A stretch of DNA of 64,000 nt. Origin: Combretum micranthum (taxonomy: Eukaryota; Streptophyta; Magnoliopsida; Myrtales; Combretaceae). This document shows positions 30,875 through 43,200 of this stretch, piece after piece. The stretch covers positions 124,001 to 188,000 of the forward strand of contig JAMXBD010001214.1 of the NCBI GenBank assembly GCA_024138025.1. Reading direction: 5' to 3'. The notes beneath the pieces are model-generated. The model did not search any database and was not told the DNA's origin. It was given only the letters and a program-made list of their open reading frames with translations. Position 1 is the first letter of the stretch; each line of letters starts with the position of its first letter. Both the position numbers and the translations under genes were made by a program.

Positions 30875-33796
30875 TTTAATTTATTTTCCATATTATTTAT
30901 TATTCTTGTGTTATTCTAATAATTTTTTATATGGTTTGGAGGTTCTTTTATCTTTTCCTATAATATACAGTACATTGAGTTACTAATTTAAGGTACATCT
31001 CCATATTATGTGCCCAATTAAGACCTACACTTTTAGATATATAAAATATAGATTTCACAGTGTTCTATACGACCTGATAACAATTTTTAATTAATCATAT
31101 GTATATAACAAAATAAAATATTTTTCTTAAGTACAAGCCTAAGCCTCTTGTGCATTATAAAAAGTGAAAACGCTAAAGCATATTATAACATTCAATACTT
31201 TATTGCCTCCTATTTTCTTGCCGAAGTATTATTACTAAGGAACTCACTTAACTCATTTCCTTTTCCCTCATTTTTGCTTGTAGTACCGCTGAATTTCTCT
31301 TGACTCGACCGCAATCTCCACTCCTTTTCCCATTCTCCTAGTGATAAATTCCATTTTATGATAGTATTTCATTACAAAATTTTTGAAGTTATATCAATAG
31401 GTTCACGACAAATGTCTTAATAAGAAATGTGTTTTTGGACTATGTAATCAAGTTGTTGGAGATTTTTCTTTTTTTTTTTTTTTTTTTGCCATAAAGGTAT
31501 TGGTGATTATAAATTGATGAATGCATTAATTACAGGGATAATGCCAAAAAAAATTGTCTAAATTTTTGTAAAAAGTTCAATTTGATATCCTATGTTTGGT
31601 TTTAAATAATTTGGTATCTGAACTTTGGCAAAAGTTCTATCGGATACCTTTAGTTTGATTTTGAACAATTTGGTATCTGAAATAAGTTTTCTTGTGCATA
31701 TTTTTTACCTAATTAACTTGATTTAGTTAGGAAAATATACGTAAAAACTAGTTTCAGGTATGAAATTATTCAAAACAAATTTTGGATATGAAAAATATAC
31801 ACAAAAACTTGTTTAGGTATCAAGTTGTTCAAAACCAAACATCAAATTTCCGATTGAAATTTTTTAAAAGTTTAGACATTATTTTTATATTAACCCTTAA
31901 TTATATTATAAAGAAAATTGACAAGTTATTGGTAATTTATTTAAAAACTTTCATATTATACAAATATAATAAAATTCAACAAATTGTATGTATAATAGTC
32001 TATAACAAATAGGTTTTATATGGTATATGTTTCTGGATGATGCATGTAATCAGATAAAATTTAGTAGCAAGAATATTTATATTATAGGATACGAATAGGG
32101 TCTCATATGCTCTCATACATATTCTGTAAAGCATTTGCTCAAACTTCTATCCTTTAGACAAAATTTTATCTATTATATATTGGAATCACTTTTCAATTTC
32201 TTATATAGTTGGATTATATATATACATATATATTTTAATTTAACAATTATCGATGAATTCAATCAAGTATACAATATGGCTCTTCAGTCTCCATGATAAA
32301 ATTTCTGATATGGAAGTTATAGAGGCGGTGGAATAAGCATTGAGTCAGTGTGATCTACACTACAAATATGGGTAAAATCTATGAGATGTCATTCTACTAC
32401 TTAAAAATATCGTATTGACTAATGTACTTTTATTTTGACCCCGTAATCATTTAATTTCTCAAAACGGTTAAATTATACCGCTTCGACAATTTTTGGATCA
32501 TATGGCAACCATACATTTATGATATTATGGTGGATTTGCACTGTGGAATTTTTTTAGGCATGAAAATCGAACAAATTCCTTACTTCTTATTATTTCCAAG
32601 TTAAATCTTTATATATATAATTTGGATTTGTAGAAAAATAAAAAGGAATAAAATTGTAGTATCTTTACATATAGGATAATACATGGACAATTTAACTCAA
32701 GAAAAAAAAAAAGAAAAATGATAAATTTGGTAACTAAATTTTGCAAAAATAAAATAATAATAATAATTTGATTCCTTAACCTGGTAATAGTCAATTTAAT
32801 ACCCCAATCAAACTTTTCATACTATTCTATTCCTATTTTGACATTGTTTGTCCCATTCAATGATGTGAAATGGGCATCCGATTAGTGCTAAATAATCTAG
32901 TGGGGGTTATAGAGATTCCAATAGTACACAATCTCTTTCATGTTGGTACGATAATGATGAAATAGTAAAAGCAGAAGAAAAAGTTATATTTGGTGTTAAA
33001 TTGGTCATCCTAAAAGTTTATGTATCAAATTGAATTCTCACAAGAAGGTCAAATATCAAATATAACATTTGTCATAGTATTAATCATAAAAAGCACATAG
33101 TAATGTATGAAGCATTTTATCCTTTATTTTAAAAAGTTTAAACCTGTAAGTATAATGTGTGATTAGCATTTACCTTTAAATCTATGCTCAATTATGCACA
33201 GGTTCTAGGATTCTGCATATTATGGCTGAAATTATAATTTACACGGTTGGTAAAGTTGGACCAAATAATCAAGCACTTATTAAAATCCCTAACGTTTAAA
33301 TAAACAAGGCTTAGATTGATATGCTAAGCCGCTTATAAAAACAATAGACTATTCCTGCGGCCATGGAAACTTACAAAACCACTAATGTGGGCCTTGGACC
33401 AGCTAACATATGCAAGTCATTTGGGCTACTACGGTTGGTAGGCCCGATGTTCTTCTCTTTCTCTCCAGCCGTCTAAAGATTAACATGGTCCCTATTCTCT
33501 GGGTGTTATTGGAATTTGCAAATAGAAATTTGAGATTTTTTCTCTCTCTATGTTATATTTGTTTCCTATTACCGTTGGCTCATGTTAAGAAAATGTTAAA
33601 AGTATTGAGGAAGCTGTTATATAATACTTACTGGTGGCTGCACGCCCGCATGTTAAAAAAATTGTAAATGATCAAATAAATTAATCATATATAAAATTAT
33701 TTTAAATAGTTAGATTACTTAATTTTATATAACTTCCAAAGTACTTATACACATCAACTAGTGGTTACATTTTTTTTTCTTCATATAACTTTTTTT

Positions 33797-34215
33797 CAAT
33801 GTTGTCAGAATCGGATCGGGGTTTGACCCCGACAGGCTAGGGAGTCAAGGGTCGAAGGGTCGGATCGGGTTCAACCGGGGTTCGAACCGGGGTCACAAAA
33901 AAATAAAAATAGAAGGGATAATTTAATTATAAAAGACCAATATGTGTGTAATCACTCAATTAAATCTATATTTGGATCAAATTCATCAATTAATTATTAA
34001 ATAAATATGATTTAATGATTATATTTTATAAATTTATAATAAAGTATGAATAAATATTTAAATTTTTTTATTTTTTATTTTTTTGGATCCTGGTCGACCG
34101 GGTCAGTCCGGTTCTCGTAAAAAACGAGCTGACCGTCGAACCTGCCCCGCCTTCATTGCCGGTTCCGGTCGAACTGGTTCGAACCAGCCGGTCCGAGCCA
34201 GTTCTGACAACCTTG
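33797..34215. mobile_element. Small inverted-repeat element (hAT-like MITE) in copy 1 only
   Basis: The ends are CAATGTTGTCAGAA and, on the other strand, CAAGGTTGTCAGAA. The outer 100 bp on each side are GC-rich with CCGGTTCGAAC-like repeats. Flanks CTTTTTTT and CTTTTTTA make a 7-of-8 duplication. The corresponding site in copy 2 (about 38990) is empty. Confidence 0.75.
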
Positions 34216-34998
34216 CTTTTTTATACTTAATGTTAGAGTAACTTTAGTAGAGTTATTTGACACGGACCTCCATGCTAAGAAACTCAAAAAACCAATAAAG
34301 TGAATTATTAGACATGGAAATCTATGTCATAGTTGCTTAGTTAAGTAACTTAAAAAACAAGTTATTACTCTCTCTCTCTTTCTTATTTTTATTGGTAAAA
34401 TGTGACACGTGAGAAAATTTTTGAAAAAAATTATTAAGTAACTCTCTTTAAGGATTCATCAATAAATGAGTTACTAAGGAAGTTGTTTAATACGAAAATC
34501 ACTAATTAACATGTTGATATAAAATGTTAAGCTACTTGTTATGCAGCTTATGAATTAAGTTGCTCTTGTACATTGTAGATGTACTTTGCATATAATTATT
34601 TATAAGTAGTAAATCAATAAGATAAAAAATATATTAATTTTTTTAGTTGCATAGGTACAAAAGATTCCAGGAGTAATGCTACATGAGAAGTAAAGTACTT
34701 CTACCTCTACATTTACCTTGTATAACGTATTTAAAAGTAACAAAAGAAAAAAAATAAAATGCACATCAAGTCACGGTATATGAATATTATTGTTGCTACT
34801 TTCCATACATTATAAAACTTAATAAGTAGTGTTATAACTCATATTACAATCACCGTTATGGTGTGTTATTCTAAAAATCAAGGAATTGTTCTCCTACCTG
34901 CAAACTTTGAATAAGGCTTGTTGCAGCATCCACAAGTCGAATCACGGACGTAGGCCTTTTGTTCCTCCCAAAGGAGAACGCCTTCACCAATTGAGCTG

Positions 34999-35062
34999 TA
35001 GCCCAATTGGTAAGAGGAATGGCTTGCGTGCTAACAAAAGGTATAGGTTCGAGGTTCAATCC
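34999..35062 (+). repeat. tRNA-like (SINE-like) promoter pair between the repeats
   Basis: TAGCCCAATTGG (34999-35010) fits a Pol III A box, and GGTTCGAGGTTC with GGTTCAATCC (35046-35062) fits a B box at the usual distance. It does not fold into an obvious intact tRNA, so a tRNA-derived SINE is the better guess. It sits in the 366-bp spacer between the large repeats. Confidence 0.45.
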
Positions 35063-35436
35063 TTGAAAGCTGCAGTTGGGGTCAATTCTACCTATACGTA
35101 ATAATACCTGATAGTGCCTTGAAAAAGTTGCTTGAGGGGGCTTTAGAGAAGGGCCAGTGTCCCTAGCATCACGGTCGCCTGCTTAGGATGGCCTGAAGGC
35201 CTAGGGGTGCCCCACATTATAGTGTCCTTGGGATGTGGGACGTGACATTTATAGTAATAAAAGGATTGATATTTATAAACGAAAAAAGTAAAATAATTAA
35301 TTCTTGGAATTTATTTTTCACTATTGGTTGTTAGTCACATAATCACGCCACTAGTAAAATAATTAATAATAATATAAAATGTTGAAAATATTTTATTATC
35401 GTACCTTTTATATTAATATTTCATGAAAAGATACCA

Positions 35437-35461
35437 ATATATATATATATATATATATATA
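35437..35461. repeat. AT microsatellite, repeat copy 2
   Basis: Dinucleotide run at the position matching 30466-30487. Confidence 0.8.
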
Positions 35462-35815
35462 TGGTTTATATCTTTGATATTATTTTTTAAGTTTCATATA
35501 AATTCACCATTTCTCTTGATAAAATGGAAAATATCATCATAACACTTACTTTTAGTAGTGCTTAACTTTCATACAGCACAGTTTTTAGCCTTTTTCTTAA
35601 TGTTTTCTAAGACTCTTTACTTTTTCCAAAAAAATTATAATCATTCATATATTTTCATTAATAGCACCTTTCATTATTTAAAATATTCACACTTTTTTTA
35701 TTAATTTAAAAACGTATCTTTACATATAAAATTTATAAAAAATTCTAATAATTCAAAAGATTATAATTTAAAAAAATTATATTTTATATATTTATAACTA
35801 TTCTTTAAAAACATC

Positions 35816-35842
35816 GTGGCATTGCACAAGGTTTTAACTAGT
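35816..35842 (+). mobile_element. Helitron-like 3' end in repeat copy 2
   Basis: The matching position in copy 2 reads GTGGCATTGCAC then CTAGT. The end therefore predates the duplication. Confidence 0.5.
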
Positions 35843-36175
35843 TTTAATGCATTTTCCATAATATTTATTTATTCTTGTGTTATTCTAATAAGTTTTTACA
35901 TAATTTGGAGGTTCTTTTTTCTTTTCCTTCAATATAAAGCACATGGTATTACTAATTTAAAGTACATCTCCATACTATGTACCCAATTAAGACCTACACT
36001 TTTAGATATATAAAATATAGATTTCACAGTGTTCTATACCATACCACCTGATAACAATTTTTAATTAATCATATGCATATAACAAAATAAAGTATTTTTC
36101 TTAAGAGCAAGCCTAAGCTTCTTGTGCATTATAGAAAGTAAAAACACTAAAGTATATTATGACATTCAATACTTT

Positions 36176-36405
36176 GGGTCTGTTTGGATTGTCTGTTTTT
36201 CATTTGTATTTGTATCTTTTTTAAAATGATATGTACAAAATATATCCGATTTGCATCTAAATTTTATCTATATTTGTTCTATTTGATTTTTTTGATGAGA
36301 ACTGTCAACTTTTTTTTATCTATATCTATTTCTTGATAAATAATTTGTTAGAAAAAAGTTTGAAAAAGTGTCTGTATCTGCCGAAAAATGGCCAAAACAA
36401 ACAGA
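36176..36405. mobile_element. Harbinger/Tourist-like MITE in copy 2 only
   Basis: 230 bp, starting GGGTCTGTTTGG and ending CAAACAGA, a terminal pattern of PIF/Harbinger-type elements. TTT lies on both sides, a 3-bp duplication. Copy 1 has the uninterrupted site near 31190. Confidence 0.65.
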
Positions 36406-38186
36406 TTTATTACCTCATATTTTCGTGCCAAAGTATTATTAGCAAGGAACTCACTTAACTCATTTCCTTTTCCCTCATTTTTGCCTGTAGAGCCGCTGAA
36501 TTTCTCTTGAGTCGACCATAATGTCCACTCCTTTTTCCCATTCTCCTTGTGATAAATTGCATTTTATGATAGTATTTCATTACAAATTTTTTGAAGCTAT
36601 ATCAATAGGTTCACGATAAATGCCGATAAAATGAATGTGCATTCGAATATATGTAATCAAGCTGTTGGAGATTTTTTTTTTCCCCATAAAGGTATTGGTG
36701 ATTGCTAAATTCATGAATGCATTACTCATAGGAATAATGTCAAAAATGGTATTCGATTTTTAGTTTTGAATAAGTTAGTACTTAAAACAAGTCTTCATGT
36801 ACATTTTTTCTATCCGATTGAATTTGATTTAGATAGAAAAAATGTACACGAAAACTAGCTTCAGATATTAAATTATTCAAAACTAAACTTTGGATAGGAA
36901 AATATACACGAAAACTTATTTTAGGTATCAAGTTGTTCAAAACTAAACATCAGATTCCTAACTAAAATTTTTGTGAAAGTTTAGGTACTATTTTTTGACA
37001 TTAACTCTTAATTATAAGTACAGAGAAAATTGACAAGTTGTTAGTAATTTATTTAAAAAGTTTTATATTCTAAAAATATAATAAAATTCAACAAATTCTA
37101 TATATAAGAGTCTACATCAAATATGTTTTATATGATACAGGTTTCTGGATGACGCATGTAATTGAATAAATTTTGATAGCAAGAATATTTATATTATAGG
37201 ACACGAATAGGGTCTCATACATATTCTGTACTGCATTTGCTCCAACTCCTATCCTTTAGACAAAATTATATCAATTATGGAATCACTTTTCAAGTTCTTA
37301 ACATAGTAGGATTATTATATTTTTTAATTTAACAATTATCGATAAATTCAATCAAGTGTACGATATGGCTCTTCAGTCTCCATGATTAACTTTCTGATAT
37401 GGAAGTTTTAAAGGCGGTTGAATAAGCATTGAGTCGGTGTGATCTACACTACAAATATGGGTAACATCCATGAGATGCCATTCTACTACTAAAAAATATC
37501 ATATTGACTAATGTACTTTTATTCTGTCCCCGTAATCATTTAATTTTTCAAAACAGTTAAATTATACCACTTCGACAATTTGGATCATATGGCAACCATA
37601 AATTTATGATATTATGGTGGATTTGCATTGTGGAATTTTTTTAGGCATGAAAATCTGCCAAATTCCTTACTTCTTGCTATTTCCTAGTTAAATCTTTATA
37701 TATATATAATTTGGATTTGTAGAAAAAAGGAATAAATTTTTAGTATCTTTACATATAGGATAATACAGGGATATTTTAACTAGAGAAAAAATAAAAGAAA
37801 AATGATAAATCTGGTACCTAAAATTTTTTTTTAAAAAATTTTGATTTCCCAACTATATAATAGTCAATTTAATATCCTAATCAAACTTTTTTTAGCTATC
37901 CTATTCCTATTTTTGACATGGTTTGTCCCATCCAAATGATGTGAAATAGGCAGCCAATTAATGCTAAATAACTTAGTGGGGTTATAAAGATTCCAGTGGT
38001 ATACAATCTCTTCCACTTTAGTCAAAAGAGAAAAATAATATTAATGAGATAGTAAAAGTAGCAACAAAAAGTTATACTTGGTATTAAATTAATCATATTA
38101 AAGTTTATGTATCAAATTAAATTCTCTTAAAAAGTCATATATCAAATATGACATTTATCCTAATATAAATCATAAAAAGCACATAG

Positions 38187-38303
38187 GATTGCCGTTGTCA
38201 TATGATTAAAAGGTTATAGTAGTGGTTTAAATTCGGTGGTATGGATTATGGTGGTATAAATAAATTTTAGTGGTTAATATGATATATTTTTTTTAAAGTA
38301 TAG
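38187..38303. other. 117-bp insertion in copy 2 only
   Basis: Copy 1 reads straight from ACATAG into TAATGTA (about 33100). Copy 2 has about 117 extra bases, with TAG on both sides. No family is assigned. Confidence 0.5.
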
Positions 38304-39632
38304 TAATGTACGAAACATTTTATCCTTATAAATATATGTTTTAAAAAGTTTAAACCTATAATAATAATGTGTCATTAGCATTTACCTTTAAATCCATGCT
38401 CAATCATGCACAGGTTCTAGGATTCTGTATATAATGGCTGATATTATAATTTACACGGTTGGTAAAGTTGGAGCAAATTATCAAGCACTTATTAAAATCC
38501 CTAACGCCTAAATTAATAAGGCTTAGATTGACAAGCTAAGTCGCTATATGCGATTCCTCTGGCCGTTGGAACTTACAAAGCCATTAATGTGGGCCTTGGA
38601 CCAGCTAACATATGTAAGTCATTTGGGCTACTACGGTTGGTTGGGCCGATGTTCTTCTCTTCTCTCAGGCCGCCTAAAGATTAACATGTTCCCCATTCTC
38701 TGCGTGTTGTTGGAATTTGAAAAGAGAAATTTGAGATTTTTCTTTTCCTCTATGTTATATTTAATTTCCTATTACTATTGGCATGTTAAGAAAATTAAAA
38801 GTATTGAGGAAGCTGTTATATAATACTAACGGCTGCACGCCCGCATGTTAAAAAAATTGTAAATGATCAAATAAATTAATCATATATAAATTATTTTAAA
38901 CACTTAGATTGCTTAATTTAATATAACTTCCAAAGTTATTATGCACATCAACTGGTGGGTTTTTTTTTTTTCTCCCTCTCATATAACTTTTCCAATACTC
39001 AATCTTTAGAGTAACTGTATTGGAATTATTTGATGCAGGCCACTATATTAAGCAGCTCAAAAAACCAATAGATGAGTTGCTAGACACGTGAATTCATGTT
39101 AGAGTTACTCACTCTTCTATTTTTATTGGTACATCATGACACGTGGCAATTAATTTTTTTTTAATAAATTATTAAGTATAGCTCTTTTTAAGGATTCATC
39201 AATAAAAAGAGTTGCTAAGGAAGTTACTTGATACGGAATTAATACTTGACATGTTGACATAGCATGTTAAGTAATTTGTTAAGCAACTTATGGATAAAGT
39301 TGCTCTTGTACATTATAGATGTACTTTACATATAATTATTTATAAGTAATAAATCAATAATACAAAAACATAAAAATTATATTAATTTATTTAGTTGCAT
39401 AGGTTCAAGAGATTCGAGGAGTAATGCTACATAAGAAGTAAAATACTTCAACCTCTACGTTTACCCCTTATAACTTATTTAAAGGTAACACAAGAAAAAT
39501 AAATAAAATGCACATCAAGTCACGGTGTAAGAATATTATATTATTTGTACTTTCCATACAATATAAAACTTAATAAGTAATGTTGTAATTCATATTACAA
39601 TCTCTATTATGGTGTGTTATTCTAAAAATCAA

Positions 39633-42600
39633 GCTATTGATGTATATGATTAACATACCAAATTAAACCATTGACGCACATAGCCACATACCAAATTAAA
39701 CCATTAACGCTGAGAGTTGATGACAGACGGCAAAGATAATTACTTTAATGCGCCACTGATTTCGTACCAACACGATAAAATAGAATACAACACATGAATT
39801 TGGGCAAAAAAAAAAAAAGAGTACAACACATGAAATAACGATGAAATGTATAAAAAATATTAATAGTTAAACATGCATTGGATCCTTGATTGGTTGCATG
39901 TAAATAATATACACGTCTCACGGGCCGCTAGGATTCGTAACCCATGGGATCCGACTCATCTGACCCGGTCTGACCCATGGATGGACCCGCATGAGAACAA
40001 AGTTCTTGATTGGTTCGACTGGCTGGACAGTTGGACCATGCGGGTCCACACAGGTTGCTTGAAAAATAATCGTAAAATAACATATAAATTATTTATTATA
40101 AAAGTAAGAAATATAAAAAACGTAAATTATAAAGTAACGTAAAATAAAAAAAAATACTATTTAATGTTTAGACTATATTTCATGTGAATAGAATTTATTT
40201 ATTATCAATTTCCAGCATTAAATGCATTATTGATTGCCACATATGAAATAAATATAATTGAAAAATATACCTTATTCTTTTTTATAGAGTTCTATCAAGA
40301 AAATAATCTTACTTCTAAACAATATGAGATTTTTTTTCGTAACCTCTTTTAGAGTATTATTAATTTACTGTAATCTTGTATTGCCAATATTATAACTCAA
40401 ATGAGATGTGCTTGTATATAAATAAATGCACATCAATATTGCTACACTCGATCTAGGGATTTAACTCGAACATGCTAGAGGCTCAATTTGCTTAGGCTTA
40501 ATTTGAACCATGTATGTCAACCTAAGTCTGATAATTTTAGTTTAAATTATTAATTTAAATAAAACTTTTTGTTCTCTAATTTATTTTTAAAAAATTAGAT
40601 TGCTGGATCCCAGACGAAAACCTTGAGATTCAACGGTCCACGGATTAAAATTCACCCTGCTCTTGGTGAAGCGGTTCCAGATCCTAGCCCGTGGGAATGC
40701 ATGTCCAGCCTCATGGGCTTCCTTATCTCCTATTTTTGCAACCTCAAAGTCGATCAAGTTTTTCTTTAAGTGGGATACAAATGTTGAACAAAATAGCCGC
40801 GTGTAGTGCATGAGGAAATGAGAATATAAATAGAAGAGGTGGATCACAATCACTTGCTTAGAAACAATTTAAAAAAAAAAAAAAAAAAGAATAGCGCTGC
40901 AAAATCGGATGGTAAGCAATATGCAATACTTAATTTGACTATTAATGTTTTCCTTACAATTCACCATAAATTAACAGAAATTGTGCATTGCTAGAAATGA
41001 AGTTAATAATCCATCATAGGAGGGAGCTCTTATGGTTTTCTCAATGGTTTGATGGGACTGTCAAATTAATAATCTAATCGTTAAAATAAATATAATAATT
41101 AAAATAATATTAACTATTTTAATGATTTGATTATAATTAAATACGACATAAATCATTTGGTAGTAACGGGATCAATCCCATCAATATTAACGAAGAGATG
41201 ACAGAATTTTCCATATTTGACTTTTTTTTTTTTTTTGGGTAACTTTTTAATTCTTTACGTCCACGTTTAGTTTGATGAGTACGGTCGACTTTTATAACTT
41301 GGCATATTCGAAAAGATGATACTGTGAATGCCATACCACGTCTTGAAGAACCTAAAAATTTTACTCCTGTGCGAAAAATACCAACACAACACACATCTAC
41401 AACTAAAAGCATGTCATCCGTACAGTAAGGTAAAGTTTATGTGTAATTAAAAATTAAAAGTGCCTAATGAATTTTTCACGTGCTTGTTTGTTTGTGCAAG
41501 TGATAATAACGGGGAAAAAAAAAAAAAAATTGCTGCTCTAAGCTTGCTTTCCAGATACTCCCCTTATTTTAAGAATTTTTTTATTTTTTTTTTTATTTAA
41601 TATATATATATATATTTGTACGAAGACAAATAAGACAGCATCTTGGAACAGGAAGGCATCCTCTGATATAACTAATACTGTGGACAAACGTGTATGCATG
41701 CGTGGTGTGGTGTGAATGGAGAGAAGACTTTGGTTTGTACTTGTGTGTTTAAGTTGGATTTGGAGTGTTCTATGTTTTTCTTTTCTTTTCTCTTTTTTTT
41801 TTTTTTTTATTCCATAAAATCGTATCCATGGAATTGGTTTATCCCGGGTTCCACAAGTCCGGGTAACAAGCTCGCCGGGACAGGTTCAGGTTGATTTGGT
41901 TCTGAAAAATCGTTCTATGTCTTGGCCTACCCTGAAAATCTACATAAAAGCAATTCACTTTATTAGCAGTTTAACGAAAACAACCGACCATATAATTGTT
42001 AGTTGAATTTTTATAAGTTACGATTATAATTACAAATATAAAATCCTAAAACTTTTAAAATACAAAAAGAAAAAAAAAATGCTATTGACTTTATTCAAGA
42101 TCTATTTGGATTGTTTTAATTTTATCTGTTATTATTGTATATTATCTATATTTTCTGTTTTATTATTTATAAATAAAAATTGTTTGGTAAACAAATCATA
42201 ATATATATTATGGCTATTCATTGATATGGAGTCATTTATAACAACCAATACACAATACGAGAGGAAAAATAGTCAACCGAAGTTTCTGCATGGATTTTTG
42301 TATCATCTTCGCTTTTCTTTTATCTTTTATCTCCCTACTTTGTATTTTTTTTTAATTCCCCTGCGCTAGTGGAGACTTATAAAGAGCCAAGAGGTATTAG
42401 AAAAGTCATGACCCATTAAAATACAAGCTGTGAACCATCTCCTCTATTTTCCTATGTTTTCTTTTTGCTATTTAATATTTTTATCCGTATGTTTTCTTTT
42501 AGAAAGTTAATTAAAAAAAAAAAAACCAAAGTTCCAAAATTAAATTCAATTTATATATTTGTCAATATAAAACTACTCCAACCTTCTATTAGTTTTTTGG

Positions 42601-42779
42601 TTTTTTTTTGTTATTTTTTAATATTAATTTTACCATACTTATAATAATGAGTAGCAAATACTCTTTAATTGCACTCATCTTTTTAAAAACTCAAAAACTC
42701 TAGATCTTTCAATCAAAATCTTAAAAATAAGAAAAAAAAAAAGAAATTCTAGAAAAACTTATGATGATTTCCAAATTAA
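39633..42779. other. AT-rich intergenic DNA
   Basis: I see no supported gene. Short ORFs lack domains. GC-rich patches near 39930-40050, 40600-40760 and 41830-41880 (CGGGTC-type repeats) look like old small-element termini. A TA run is at about 41600. Confidence 0.3.
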
Positions 42780-43200
42780 AATTGAAAGGGGTTGTGTTTG
42801 GTGGGGATGACGTACAGGGTAAGGGAGAGACTGGAGAGGTCCGTATATCAATTCAAAGGAGATGGAGATCGAGATGAAGATTAGGAGGAGATGACAAATG
42901 ACAGCTGACAGGTGATGTTAGCAAAACGTACAAAATGGGTAGTGGATGACGTGGTCGACAGATCAGAGCGTTGACAGCGACCAGGGAGGGGTGGTGTTTT
43001 GTTTTGCTGGACACAGGCATAGGCATAGCCATAGCCATAGGCATAGGCACAGGCAGCCAGCAAGCCCACAGGACAGCATCGCGCGAGATGCACGGGAGCT
43101 ATTTCTGTGATCCCCTCACCACACCATATCTCCGTACTCCTCTCTCTCTCTCCCCCCGTTTGTGGGACCCAAATTATTCATTTTTCATTTAATCATCATG
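42780..43200. other. GC-richer island with hexanucleotide repeat and CT tract
   Basis: Clearly less AT-rich than its surroundings. It has a short array of GGCATA/GCCATA units (43014-43056) and a CT run (43141-43158). ORFs here are simple-sequence products. It could be a decayed gene or promoter; nothing identifies it. Confidence 0.3.
43014..43056. repeat. Hexanucleotide tandem repeat (GGCATA-like)
   Basis: About seven imperfect 6-bp units, GGCATA alternating with GCCATA. Confidence 0.7.

Larger units (their letters stand above)
30272..34881. repeat. Large direct repeat, copy 1 (about 4.6 kb)
   Basis: Aligns along its length to 35248-39632, roughly 88-90% identical by eye in the parts compared. 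Shared landmarks are TTAATTCTTGGAATTTATTT, a Helitron-like end, an AT microsatellite, GTGGGCCTTGGACCAGCTAA and the closing TATGGTGTGTTATTCTAAAA. It has no convincing gene. It differs from copy 2 by the insertion at 33797-34215. Confidence 0.85.
35248..39632. repeat. Large direct repeat, copy 2 (about 4.4 kb)
   Basis: Tandem partner of 30272-34881 in the same orientation, about 366 bp away. It has its own insertions at 36176-36405 and about 38187-38303. Small ORFs such as 38548-38823 are matched by non-conserved frames in copy 1, which argues against coding function. Confidence 0.85.

Noticed and set aside
34999..35062. Functional tRNA gene
   Set aside because: Box motifs are present, but I could not pair an acceptor stem or place a standard anticodon arm.
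30272..39632. Two long LTRs of one retrotransposon
   Set aside because: No TG...CA tips, primer site or purine tract at the 366-bp interior borders.
39873..40142. 89-residue ORF as a gene
   Set aside because: Built from GGATCC/GACCC-type repeats, no domain, no neighbours supporting splicing.
40587..40853. 88-residue minus-strand ORF as a gene
   Set aside because: Part looks protein-like (KIGDKEAHEAGHAFPRARIW) but nothing is recognised and no exon partner was found.
42853..43192. ORFs with MPMPMAMAMP-like runs
   Set aside because: Translation of the six-base repeat; no other coding sign.
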